Shown here: in pieces, positions 1 to 8,053 of the stretch
Position numbering within the stretch: the stretch's first letter is position 1
Layout of the letters: each line of letters starts with the position of its first letter
Assembly: GCA_947479995.1 (NCBI GenBank)
Contig: CANKBT010000047.1
Location: forward strand, 1 to 13,926
Direction of reading: 5' to 3'
Source of the DNA: Frankiaceae bacterium
Lineage (GTDB): Bacteria; Actinomycetota; Actinomycetes; Mycobacteriales; SCTD01
DNA length: 13,926 bases
Made by a program: the position numbers and the translations under genes
The notes under the pieces: model-generated
Databases searched by the model: none
Told to the model about the DNA's origin: nothing
What the model saw: the letters and a program-made list of their open reading frames with translations, nothing else

Positions 1-96
1 CCCTCCGTCTCAGCGTCGCGGGGTGCTCGGGGGAAGGCCCGCGGCGCCATCGTACGGCCGACCCGGGCAGACCGCGGGTGCGGTTTCCCCAGCCGC

Positions 97-135
97 GAGC
101 CGGCCCCGGGACCAGCCCCGGGACCGGCCCGGCTC
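97..135 (-). terminator. GC-rich hairpin downstream of the merR-type gene, possible terminator
   Basis: Just past the regulator's stop codon, GAGCCGG (97-103) and CCGGCTC (129-135) can form a perfect 7-bp stem. The loop contains two near-tandem copies of GCCCCGGGACC (103-113 and 115-125), themselves built around CCCGGG palindromes. There is no U tract, so this is at best the U-less hairpin type often proposed for high-GC actinobacteria. It could also be chance in very GC-rich DNA. I see no gene in bases 1-140. Confidence 0.35.
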
Positions 136-140
136 CGGCC

Positions 141-548
141 TCAGCCGTCCTCGCAGTCCAGCCCGTGGGCGATGAGGTGGCGGTACTCCTGCACCTTGGC
201 CCGCAGCACCGCCAGGTCGTCCTCGAGCTCGGCGATGCGCGCCTGCACCTGCGCCTCGTGCGCCAGCAGCAGCCCCATGCGCACCGGGTGGGTGGCCAGC
301 TCGCCGCCGCCGGCCTGCACGAAGGCCCGGACGTCGGCGACGGGCATGCCGGTGCGGCGCAGCGCCTGCACGAGCCGCACGAACCGCAGCGCCGCCGGCC
401 CGTAGGTGCGCCGCCCGTCGCGGGTCCGGCCGACGAGCGGGAGCAGCCCCTCGCGCTCGTACCAGCGCAGCGTGTCCTGGGTCAGGCCGGTCGCCGCGGC
501 GACCTCCCCGATGCCGAGGGCGTCGGGCGGGGCGGCGACGGCGGTCAT
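141..548 (-). CDS. MerR-family transcriptional regulator of the adjacent dehydrogenase
   Basis: A 135-residue protein with MerR architecture. The N-terminal winged helix-turn-helix starts at IGEVAAATGLTQDTLRWYE (residues 13-31), which has the family's TLRWYE signature. It is followed by an RTYGPAALRF wing (47-56) and a long dimerisation helix around 95-125. There is no large ligand-binding domain, so it belongs to the small MerR group like AdhR/NmlR/CueR. The only cysteine is Cys132, near the C terminus, so the conserved thiol sensor (around position 52) of Bacillus AdhR-type aldehyde sensors is absent. The start ATG lies 9 bases after the dehydrogenase stop, on the same strand. A MerR-type promoter upstream of that dehydrogenase makes it the likely target and suggests autoregulation through read-through. 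Family call is firm; the effector is unknown. Confidence 0.92.
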   Translation of the reverse strand: MTAVAAPPDALGIGEVAAATGLTQDTLRWYEREGLLPLVGRTRDGRRTYGPAALRFVRLVQALRRTGMPVADVRAFVQAGGGELATHPVRMGLLLAHEAQVQARIAELEDDLAVLRAKVQEYRHLIAHGLDCEDG

Positions 549-554
549 GCCCCC

Positions 555-560
555 ACGCTA
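555..560 (-). promoter_or_regulatory. TAGCGT -10-like box just upstream of merR-type gene
   Basis: Reading the minus strand, TAGCGT matches TANNNT and ends 6 bases before the regulator's ATG. The first three bases are the TAG stop codon of the dehydrogenase. No good -35 is visible. It would give a leaderless or nearly leaderless transcript, separate from read-through from the dehydrogenase promoter. Inference only. Confidence 0.4.
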
Positions 561-1592
561 GGCCTGCAGGTCGAGCACGAAGCGCCACCGCACGTCGCCG
601 GCGGCGAGCCGGTCGAACGCCTCCTGCACGCGCGCCGCGGGCAGCACCTCGACGTCGGCGGCGACGCCGTGCTCGGCGCAGAACGCCAGCAGGTCGGCGG
701 TGTCGCGCGACCCGGCCGACCCCGACGCCGTGAGGCGCCGCCGGCCGAGCAGCAGGCTCAGCGCGCCCACCTCGTACGTGTCGGGGATGCCAAGCACGCA
801 GAGGGTGCCGTCCATGTCGAGCACCTCGGCGTACGGCGTGAGGTCGTGCTTGCCGGACGCCGTGTCGAGCACGAGGTCGAAGGCGCGCGCGTGGCGGGCC
901 ATGTCGTCGGGGTCGGTCGAGACGACCACCTCGTCGGCGCCGAGCGCGAGGGCGTCGGCGGCCTTGGCGGGCGAGGTGGTGAAGACGGCGACCGAGGCGC
1001 CGAGGGCCTTGCCGAGCTTGACGGCGAGGTGGCCGAGGCCGCCCAGGCCGACCACGCCGAGCCGCGTGCCGGGGCCGACGCCGTAGCGGCGCAGCGGCTG
1101 CCAGACGGTCACGCCCGCGCACATCAGCGGCGCGGCCGCGGCGGCGTCGAGGCCGTCGGGCAGCGCGTACGCGAAGGCCTCCCGCACGACGTACGTGCTG
1201 GCGTACGCGCCGTGGGTGCGGGTGCCGTCGACCCGGTCGCGGCCGCCGTACGTGAGCGTCGGGTACTCGAGGCAGTAGCTCTCCTCCTGCGCGAGGCAGG
1301 AGGCGCAGGCGCCGCAGGAGTCGACGATGTTGCCGACCGCGACGCGATCGCCGACCGCGAAGCGCGTGACCTCGGCGCCGACCGCCTCGACCACGCCGGT
1401 GAACTCGTGGCCGGGCACGAGCGGCAGGTCGCCGCTCCCGGCCCCCTCGACGGCGTGCAGGTCGGTGTGGCACACCCCGCAGTGCGTCACCCGCACGACG
1501 AGGTCGTCCGGCCGCGGGTCGCGCCGCGGCACGTCCCAGGGCTGCAGGCGCCCTCCGGCCTCGAGCAGGGCCCACCCGGTCGCGTGCGTCAT
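558..1592 (-). CDS. Zinc-dependent NAD(P) alcohol dehydrogenase (YahK/cinnamyl-alcohol dehydrogenase-like)
   Basis: A 344-residue medium-chain dehydrogenase of normal family length, predicted to interconvert alcohols and aldehydes or ketones in the cytoplasm. The catalytic zinc ligands are visible: Cys38 in HCGVCHTD, His62-Glu63 in PGHEF, and Cys158 in PLMCAG. The structural zinc site is complete as Cys93, Cys96, Cys99 and Cys107. The Rossmann fold carries GLGGLG at 182-187. The TTSPAK stretch after the second strand (205-210) resembles the NADP-preferring YahK/CAD branch, so NADPH-dependent aldehyde reduction is the likelier direction. The ATG is preceded by a strong Shine-Dalgarno sequence GGAGGAG (1598-1604) with 5-base spacing. 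The MerR-family gene follows after 9 bases and the MerR-type promoter lies upstream, so the pair probably answers reactive aldehydes or a related electrophile. The actual substrate cannot be read from sequence. Confidence 0.95.
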   Translation of the reverse strand: MTHATGWALLEAGGRLQPWDVPRRDPRPDDLVVRVTHCGVCHTDLHAVEGAGSGDLPLVPGHEFTGVVEAVGAEVTRFAVGDRVAVGNIVDSCGACASCLAQEESYCLEYPTLTYGGRDRVDGTRTHGAYASTYVVREAFAYALPDGLDAAAAAPLMCAGVTVWQPLRRYGVGPGTRLGVVGLGGLGHLAVKLGKALGASVAVFTTSPAKAADALALGADEVVVSTDPDDMARHARAFDLVLDTASGKHDLTPYAEVLDMDGTLCVLGIPDTYEVGALSLLLGRRRLTASGSAGSRDTADLLAFCAEHGVAADVEVLPAARVQEAFDRLAAGDVRWRFVLDLQA

Positions 1593-1597
1593 GCCGT

Positions 1598-1631
1598 CTC
1601 CTCCCGACGGCGCCTCGGAGCGGCGCCCGTC
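1598..1631 (-). promoter_or_regulatory. Dehydrogenase leader: 5' hairpin plus Shine-Dalgarno sequence
   Basis: On the minus strand, GAC-G-GGCGCC (1631-1622) can pair with GGCGCC-GTC (1614-1606) around a 7-base loop, with one bulged G. The ribosome-binding site GGAGGAG (1604-1598) follows immediately. From the promoter geometry the transcript would start near 1631-1633, so the hairpin would sit at the very 5' end of the mRNA and leave the Shine-Dalgarno sequence free. Such 5' stems can stabilise mRNAs. No experimental basis here. Confidence 0.4.
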
Positions 1632-1638
1632 GCCGCGG

Positions 1639-1669
1639 ACGCTAGGAGCTGGAGTGCGCTCCAGCGCAA
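1639..1669 (-). promoter_or_regulatory. MerR-type promoter/operator of the dehydrogenase-regulator operon
   Basis: On the minus strand a TTGCGC -35 (1669-1664) and a TAGCGT -10 (1644-1639) are separated by exactly 19 bases, the over-long spacer characteristic of MerR-controlled promoters. Inside it lies a perfect inverted repeat GCTGGAG-N4-CTCCAGC (1648-1665). MerR proteins bind such dyads and untwist the DNA to bring the -35 and -10 into register. It sits between the dgt stop codon and the dehydrogenase start, so it serves the dehydrogenase and then the regulator. Confidence 0.85.
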
Positions 1670-1676
1670 GTCCGCG

Positions 1677-2876
1677 TCACGCCGGCCGGACGAGGGCCGC
1701 GTGCAGGTGCCGGGCCGCGGCGTCGGTGAGGGCGGCGACCTGGTCGACGACGGCGCGCAGCCGCGCCGCGTCGTCGCCGGCGTCGCGCCACGCCTCGGCG
1801 TGCAGCGGGTCGAGCCCCTCCGGCCGCGCGCAGAGCGCCCCCACGAGGTCGCCGACGACCTCGCGCTCGCGCTCCTGCGCCGCGACGACGCCCGGCCGCG
1901 CCATGACGTAGCGCGCGGCGACCGCCTTGAGCAGCGCGCACTCCGCGCGCTCGCGCCGGGGCACGACGAGGTCGGCGGCGTAGCGCGTCAGCGGCCCGTC
2001 GCCGTACCGCGCGCGGGTCGCGTCCTCGGCCGACGTGCAGAAGCGGCCGATGAGCTCGCTGGCCGTCGCCTTGAGGGCGGCGGTGGCGGCGGCTCCCCCG
2101 TCGTACGACGCCGGCAGCAGCGGCAGCAGGTCGTCGAAGGCGGCGCGCAGGTCGGCCGCGCTCTCCCCGCTGTACGCCGCGGCGGCGACCTCCGCGACGG
2201 CGTCGCGCTCCTCCGGGTCGGCCAGCCGCTCGAGCCGCACCAGCCCGGCGAGCACGCCGTCCTCGAGGTCGTGCACCGAGTAGGCGACGTCGTCCGACCA
2301 GTCCATGACCTGCGACTCGAGGCAGCGCCGCTCCCCCGGCGCGCCCTCGCGCAGCCAGCGGAACACCGGGAGGTCGTCGTCGTAGACGCCGTACTTGGCG
2401 GTGCCCTCGCGCCGGGGCCAGGGGTACTTCGTCGCCGCGTCGAGCGCCGCGCGCGTGAGGTCGAGGCCCGCCCCCGGCACCTTGACCTCGAGCCGGGTGA
2501 GCACCCGCAGCGACTGCGCGTTGCCCTCGAAGCCGCCGCACGGCTGCGCGGCGGCGTCGAGCGCCGTCTCCCCGTTGTGCCCGTACGGCGGGTGGCCGAG
2601 GTCGTGCGCGAGGCAGGCCGCGTCGACGAGGTCGGGGTCGCAGCCGAGGGCCGCCCCCACCTCGCGGCCGATCTGCGCGCACTCCAGCGAGTGCGTGAGC
2701 CGGGTGCGCGGCGCGGCCGGCGAGGCCGTGACCGGCTCGACGACCTGCGTCTTGCCGGCCAGGCGGCGCAGGGCCCCGGAGTGCAGCACCCGCGCGCGGT
2801 CGCGCTGGAACGACGACCGGCCGTCGCGCTCCGGCCCGCCGACGCGGCGGGCGCGGTCCGCGTCGGCGTAGGTCAC
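1677..2876 (-). CDS. dgt: Deoxyguanosinetriphosphate triphosphohydrolase (dGTPase), HD superfamily
   Basis: A 399-residue cytoplasmic enzyme that hydrolyses dNTPs to the deoxynucleoside and triphosphate, tuning dNTP pools. HD-domain metal ligands are visible: His62 in LTHSLE, His91-Asp92 in LAHDLGHPPYGH, and an Asp in MDWSDDVAYSVHDLEDG (191-207). The N-terminal FQRDRARVLHSGALRRLAGK block (23-42) is typical of actinobacterial dGTPases. I chose GTG at 2876 over the ATG at 2933. The later start matches the usual family N terminus (YADADRAR), avoids a 32-base overlap with rsgA, and is preceded 6 bases upstream by a TATCGT box. rsgA lies 25 bases upstream on the same strand, so read-through co-transcription is likely. 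In mycobacteria and streptomycetes dgt is usually followed by dnaG; here an alcohol dehydrogenase follows instead. Confidence 0.93.
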   Translation of the reverse strand: MTYADADRARRVGGPERDGRSSFQRDRARVLHSGALRRLAGKTQVVEPVTASPAAPRTRLTHSLECAQIGREVGAALGCDPDLVDAACLAHDLGHPPYGHNGETALDAAAQPCGGFEGNAQSLRVLTRLEVKVPGAGLDLTRAALDAATKYPWPRREGTAKYGVYDDDLPVFRWLREGAPGERRCLESQVMDWSDDVAYSVHDLEDGVLAGLVRLERLADPEERDAVAEVAAAAYSGESAADLRAAFDDLLPLLPASYDGGAAATAALKATASELIGRFCTSAEDATRARYGDGPLTRYAADLVVPRRERAECALLKAVAARYVMARPGVVAAQEREREVVGDLVGALCARPEGLDPLHAEAWRDAGDDAARLRAVVDQVAALTDAAARHLHAALVRPA

Positions 2877-2882
2877 GCCGCG

Positions 2883-2888
2883 ACGATA
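2883..2888 (-). promoter_or_regulatory. TATCGT -10-like box before dgt (possible leaderless start)
   Basis: On the minus strand TATCGT ends 6 bases before the chosen GTG of dgt, inside the 25-base rsgA-dgt gap. No Shine-Dalgarno sequence is visible in front of that GTG. No convincing -35. It supports the GTG start but remains an inference. Confidence 0.4.
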
Positions 2889-2901
2889 GGGCGCGGGGTG
2901 C

Positions 2902-3858
2902 TCAGGGGCGCCCGCCGCGCGCCCGGTGGGCACGGCTCACGCGCTTCCACTTCGCGCGCTCCTCGGCCCGCAGCCGGGCGTCGGTGCGCCGGGCCTGGAA
3001 GGCGACCTCGCGCTGCAGCTGCTGCCAGGAGGCCAGCCGCGCCGCCGGCAGCGCGCCGTCGTGCACGGCCGTCAGCACGGCGCAGCCCGGCTCGGTGCCG
3101 TGGCCGCAGTCGGAGAAGCGGCACTGCACGACGAGCGCGTCGACGTCGGGGAAGGCGCGGGCGACGGCGTCCTCGCCGGCGCGCACCGCCACCTCCCGCA
3201 GGCCCGGGGTGTCGATGACGACGGCCCCGCTCGGCAGCACCACCAGCTCGCGGTGGCTGGTCGTGTGCCGGCCCTCGCCGTCGGTCGCGCGCACCTCGCC
3301 GGTGGCCATGGCCTCGGTGCCGGCGAGCGCGTTGACGAGCGTCGACTTGCCGGCGCCGGAGGCGCCCAGCAGCACCAGCGTCGTGCCGGGGGTGTCGTAC
3401 GCCGCGAGCTCGGAGAGGTCGCCGGTCGCGGCGGAGACGGCGGCGACCACGACGCCGGGGGCCGACCTCGCGACCTGCGCGCGGACCGCGGCGAGGTCGT
3501 CGCACAGGTCGGCCTTGGTGAGCACGACGACCGGCTCGGCGCCGCTGTCCCAGGCCAGCACGAGCAGCTGCTCGAGGCGCGGCGCGGGCACTGGCACGTG
3601 CAGGCCGAAGCAGAGCAGGACGGCGTCGACGTTGGCCGCGAGCGGCTGCGCCGCGCTGTGGCCGGAGGCGACGCCGCGGGACAGCAGGCTGGTGCGCGGC
3701 AGGAGCGCGACCGCGCGGGTGCGGTCGTCGTCGAGGGCGACGCGGTCGCCGACGGTGGCGACCTCGCCGCGGGGCAGGGCGAGGACGCGCAGCGGTCCGT
3801 CGTCGGTGAGGACGTCGTACGCGCCGCGGTCGACGCGGGTGATGCGGGCGTTCAGCAC
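2902..3858 (-). CDS. rsgA: Ribosome small-subunit-dependent GTPase A
   Basis: A 318-residue circularly permuted GTPase that checks late 30S ribosomal subunit assembly. The N-terminal OB-fold region (about 1-70) has the NARITRVDRGAYDVLTDDG start typical of the family. The GTPase motifs come in the permuted order: G4 TKAD (114-117), G5 SA (142-143), P-loop GASGAGKST (165-173), switch threonines 199-200, and G3 DTPGL (216-220). The C-terminal zinc knuckle is Cys246, Cys251, His253 and Cys259 (C-x4-C-x-H-x5-C), and the end is basic, as expected for rRNA contact. The GTG at 3858 has a GAGAGG Shine-Dalgarno sequence (3867-3872) 8 bases away. I found no usable in-frame start close upstream. It ends 25 bases before dgt on the same strand. 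Upstream lie a small leader-like ORF and the divergent SDR-like gene. Confidence 0.94.
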   Translation of the reverse strand: MLNARITRVDRGAYDVLTDDGPLRVLALPRGEVATVGDRVALDDDRTRAVALLPRTSLLSRGVASGHSAAQPLAANVDAVLLCFGLHVPVPAPRLEQLLVLAWDSGAEPVVVLTKADLCDDLAAVRAQVARSAPGVVVAAVSAATGDLSELAAYDTPGTTLVLLGASGAGKSTLVNALAGTEAMATGEVRATDGEGRHTTSHRELVVLPSGAVVIDTPGLREVAVRAGEDAVARAFPDVDALVVQCRFSDCGHGTEPGCAVLTAVHDGALPAARLASWQQLQREVAFQARRTDARLRAEERAKWKRVSRAHRARGGRP

Positions 3859-3865
3859 AGCGGGG

Positions 3866-3885
3866 GCCTCTCGGGCAGGGGAGGC
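3866..3885 (-). promoter_or_regulatory. Small hairpin covering the rsgA Shine-Dalgarno sequence
   Basis: In the mRNA, GCCTC (3885-3881) can pair with GAGGC (3870-3866) over a 10-base loop. The 3' arm covers most of the GAGAGG ribosome-binding site of rsgA. With only five pairs and a large loop the stability is modest. Together with the upstream short ORF it could allow translation-dependent control, but this is speculative. Confidence 0.25.
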
Positions 3886-3901
3886 GGCCGCGCGGGGTGC
3901 G

Positions 3902-3940
3902 TCAGGCCGCCGGGGCGGGGCGGAGCAGCACGGCGTCCAC
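3902..3940 (-). CDS. Possible 12-residue leader peptide upstream of rsgA
   Basis: A GTG-initiated ORF reading VDAVLLRPAPAA and ending in TGA, 43 bases before the rsgA start and in a different frame. What makes it notable is its ribosome-binding site: GAGAGGGGG (3948-3956) lies 7 bases before the GTG and is stronger than that of rsgA. The peptide is hydrophobic and Pro/Ala-rich, with a single arginine, and shows no run of one amino acid that would suggest classic attenuation. It could be a chance ORF, or a leader that couples ribosome traffic to rsgA. No match to a known leader peptide is claimed. Confidence 0.3.
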   Translation of the reverse strand: MDAVLLRPAPAA

Positions 3941-4051
3941 GGCTCGACCCCCTCTCGTCCCTCGTCCGGTGTGCGCGCGCGGGTGCGCGGTGCGGCGAGC
4001 GTCGCAGGGCCGCCGCCGGTGCGCGAGCGGTTTTCGGGGCAGGGGCAGGAC

Positions 4052-4729
4052 ATGCGCGTCGTCCTCGCCGGAGGCCACGGCCAGATCGCCCTCCGCCTCG
4101 AGCGGCTGCTCGCCGACCGCGGCGACGTCGCCGTCGGCCTGGTGCGCGACCCGTTGCAGGTGCAGGACCTGCGCGCAGCGGGCGCCGAGGCCGTCGTCTG
4201 CGACCTCGAGCGCACGACCGCCGCCCAGCTCGCCGGCCACCTGCAGGGCGCCGACGCCGTCGTCTTCGCCGCGGGCGCCGGTCCGGGCAGCGCGCCCGGG
4301 CGCAAGGAGTCCGTCGACCGCGACGGCGCCGTGCTGCTGGCCGAGGCCGCCGTGCTGGCCGGGGTCCGCCGCTACCTGCTGGTGTCGTCGATGGGCGCGG
4401 GCGCCGCGCCGCCGCCCGGCACCGACGAGGTCTTCGCCGGCTACCTGGCGGCCAAGACCGCCGCCGAGGAGGCCCTGCGCACGCACGACGACCTCGACTG
4501 GACGGTGCTGCGCCCCGGCGCGCTCACGGACGACCCCGGCACGGGCCTGATCGAGCTGGCGCCGAGCGTCGCGCGCGGGTCGGTGCCGCGCGACGACGTC
4601 GCGGCCGTGCTCGCCGCCCTGCTCGACGCGCCGTGGTCGCACGGCGCGGTGCTCGAGCTGGTCGCCGGCGCGACGCCGGTTCAGGCCGCGTCGGGCCCGG
4701 CGTCGCTCGAGGCGCCGAAGACGCGGTAG
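4052..4729 (+). CDS. NAD(P)-binding SDR-like protein (YwnB/HSCARG-type atypical SDR)
   Basis: A 225-residue Rossmann-fold protein, the expected length for atypical short-chain dehydrogenases related to YwnB and the NmrA/HSCARG group. The N-terminal dinucleotide motif is GGHGQIA (7-13). Asp51 (VVCDLE) is at the position that usually contacts adenine. FAAGAGP (72-78) is the NNAG-like strand, Ser112-Ser113 sit at the active-site strand, and YLAAK (131-135) keeps the YxxxK pair. VLRPGALTDDPGTG (152-165) is the family's typical following segment. These proteins act as oxidoreductases or NADPH-dependent regulators; the substrate is unknown. ATG 4052 follows a G-rich but not ideal GGGGCAGG. It is divergent from rsgA. 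Its last 16 codons overlap the 3' end of the opposing DUF218 gene by 49 bases, so the C-terminal tail (213-225) may be a late extension. Confidence 0.85.
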   Translation: MRVVLAGGHGQIALRLERLLADRGDVAVGLVRDPLQVQDLRAAGAEAVVCDLERTTAAQLAGHLQGADAVVFAAGAGPGSAPGRKESVDRDGAVLLAEAAVLAGVRRYLLVSSMGAGAAPPPGTDEVFAGYLAAKTAAEEALRTHDDLDWTVLRPGALTDDPGTGLIELAPSVARGSVPRDDVAAVLAALLDAPWSHGAVLELVAGATPVQAASGPASLEAPKTR

Positions 4730-5307
4730 AAGAGGTAGCCCGCGGTCTCGCGGGCGATGTAGCGCGCCTGCGTGCCGCGGGTGCGCACCGACGGGCCCTG
4801 CCGCGTCGGCGACGTCACGGCGTCGATGCCGAGGTCGTTGGCCATCCGGCGCGAGCGCAGCGAGTGCCACGGGTCGGTGACCAGGACGGCCGTCGACCAG
4901 CCCTGCGCGTCCATCTCCTCGGCCAGCGCGCGCAGCGACTGCAGCGTGTCGCGGCCCTCCTCGACGGCGAGCACCTCGTCGACGCCCTGCCCCTCGAGGT
5001 AGGCCTTGCCGGCCGCCGCCTCGGTCGTGCGGTCGCCCGGCGCGCCGCCGCCGACGGTGACGACGCGCGGCGCGACGCCCTCGTCGTACAGCTCCTGCGC
5101 GTGCTCCAGCCGCGCCTCGAAGACCGAGCTCGGGCGGCCGTCGTACTGGCTCGCGCCGAGCACGACGATGACGTCGCTCGGGCGCCGGTCGTCGCTGCGC
5201 GCGACCCACCACACGCTGGCCGCCGTGCCGCCGACCACGAGCACGACGAGCACGACCAGCCCCGCGAGGACGCGGCGCACGGTCTTGGACAGCAGCAGGA
5301 GCGGCAC
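4681..5307 (-). CDS. DUF218/YdcF-SanA-like membrane-anchored protein
   Basis: A 208-residue protein with one N-terminal transmembrane helix (about 15-36) followed by a DUF218 domain (about 45-190), predicted to face outside. Domain landmarks are DVIVVLGASQYDGRPS (45-60), the FEARLEHAQELYDEG helix (63-77), VTVGGGAPGD (83-92), EEGRDTLQSL (116-125) and VTDPWHSLRSRRMA (143-156). Proteins of this family (SanA, YdcF, ElyC) are tied to envelope integrity or S-adenosylmethionine binding, with no settled general function. I chose GTG 5307, which starts 14 bases after the ppdK stop. GTG 5280 is an alternative that shortens the cytoplasmic tail. Neither has a clear Shine-Dalgarno sequence, and no TANNNT box is visible, so expression through the ppdK transcript is likely. 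Confidence 0.85.
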   Translation of the reverse strand: MPLLLLSKTVRRVLAGLVVLVVLVVGGTAASVWWVARSDDRRPSDVIVVLGASQYDGRPSSVFEARLEHAQELYDEGVAPRVVTVGGGAPGDRTTEAAAGKAYLEGQGVDEVLAVEEGRDTLQSLRALAEEMDAQGWSTAVLVTDPWHSLRSRRMANDLGIDAVTSPTRQGPSVRTRGTQARYIARETAGYLFYRVFGASSDAGPDAA

Positions 5308-5321
5308 CGCGACAGTGTCGC

Positions 5322-8018
<2,697 letters not shown>

Positions 8019-8023
8019 AGCAG

Positions 8024-8053
8024 CTCCTCGGCGCGACGGGGTGCCGGACTCTA
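8024..8053 (-). promoter_or_regulatory. ppdK promoter -10 (TAGAGT) and ribosome-binding site
   Basis: On the minus strand TAGAGT (8053-8048) matches TANNNT; its first three bases are the TAG stop of the upstream secreted-protein gene. A start site near 8041 would give a leader of about 22 bases containing the Shine-Dalgarno sequence GAGGAG (8029-8024). A perfect 12-bp palindrome GGTGGCGCCACC (8062-8073) lies in the expected -35/spacer region, inside the end of the upstream gene. No strong -35 is seen. Confidence 0.45.

Noticed and set aside
71..84. ACCGC-GGGT-GCGGT hairpin followed by TTT on the plus strand
   Set aside because: No plus-strand gene ends just before it, and a 5-bp stem with three Ts is too weak to call.
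2877..2933. Longer dgt start at ATG 2933
   Set aside because: It would overlap the rsgA end by 32 bases and add 19 residues not typical of dGTPases. GTG 2876 fits the family N terminus and has a -10-like box at leaderless spacing.
78..3218. Long plus-strand open frame across merR, adh and dgt
   Set aside because: It spans three well-supported minus-strand genes and their promoters, and its product shows no recognisable family.
3902..3940. Similarity of the leader peptide VDAVLL...PAP to rsgA residues 77-93
   Set aside because: The shared residues are few and common in GC-rich sequence, and the nucleotide match does not extend; not evidence of a duplicated gene fragment.
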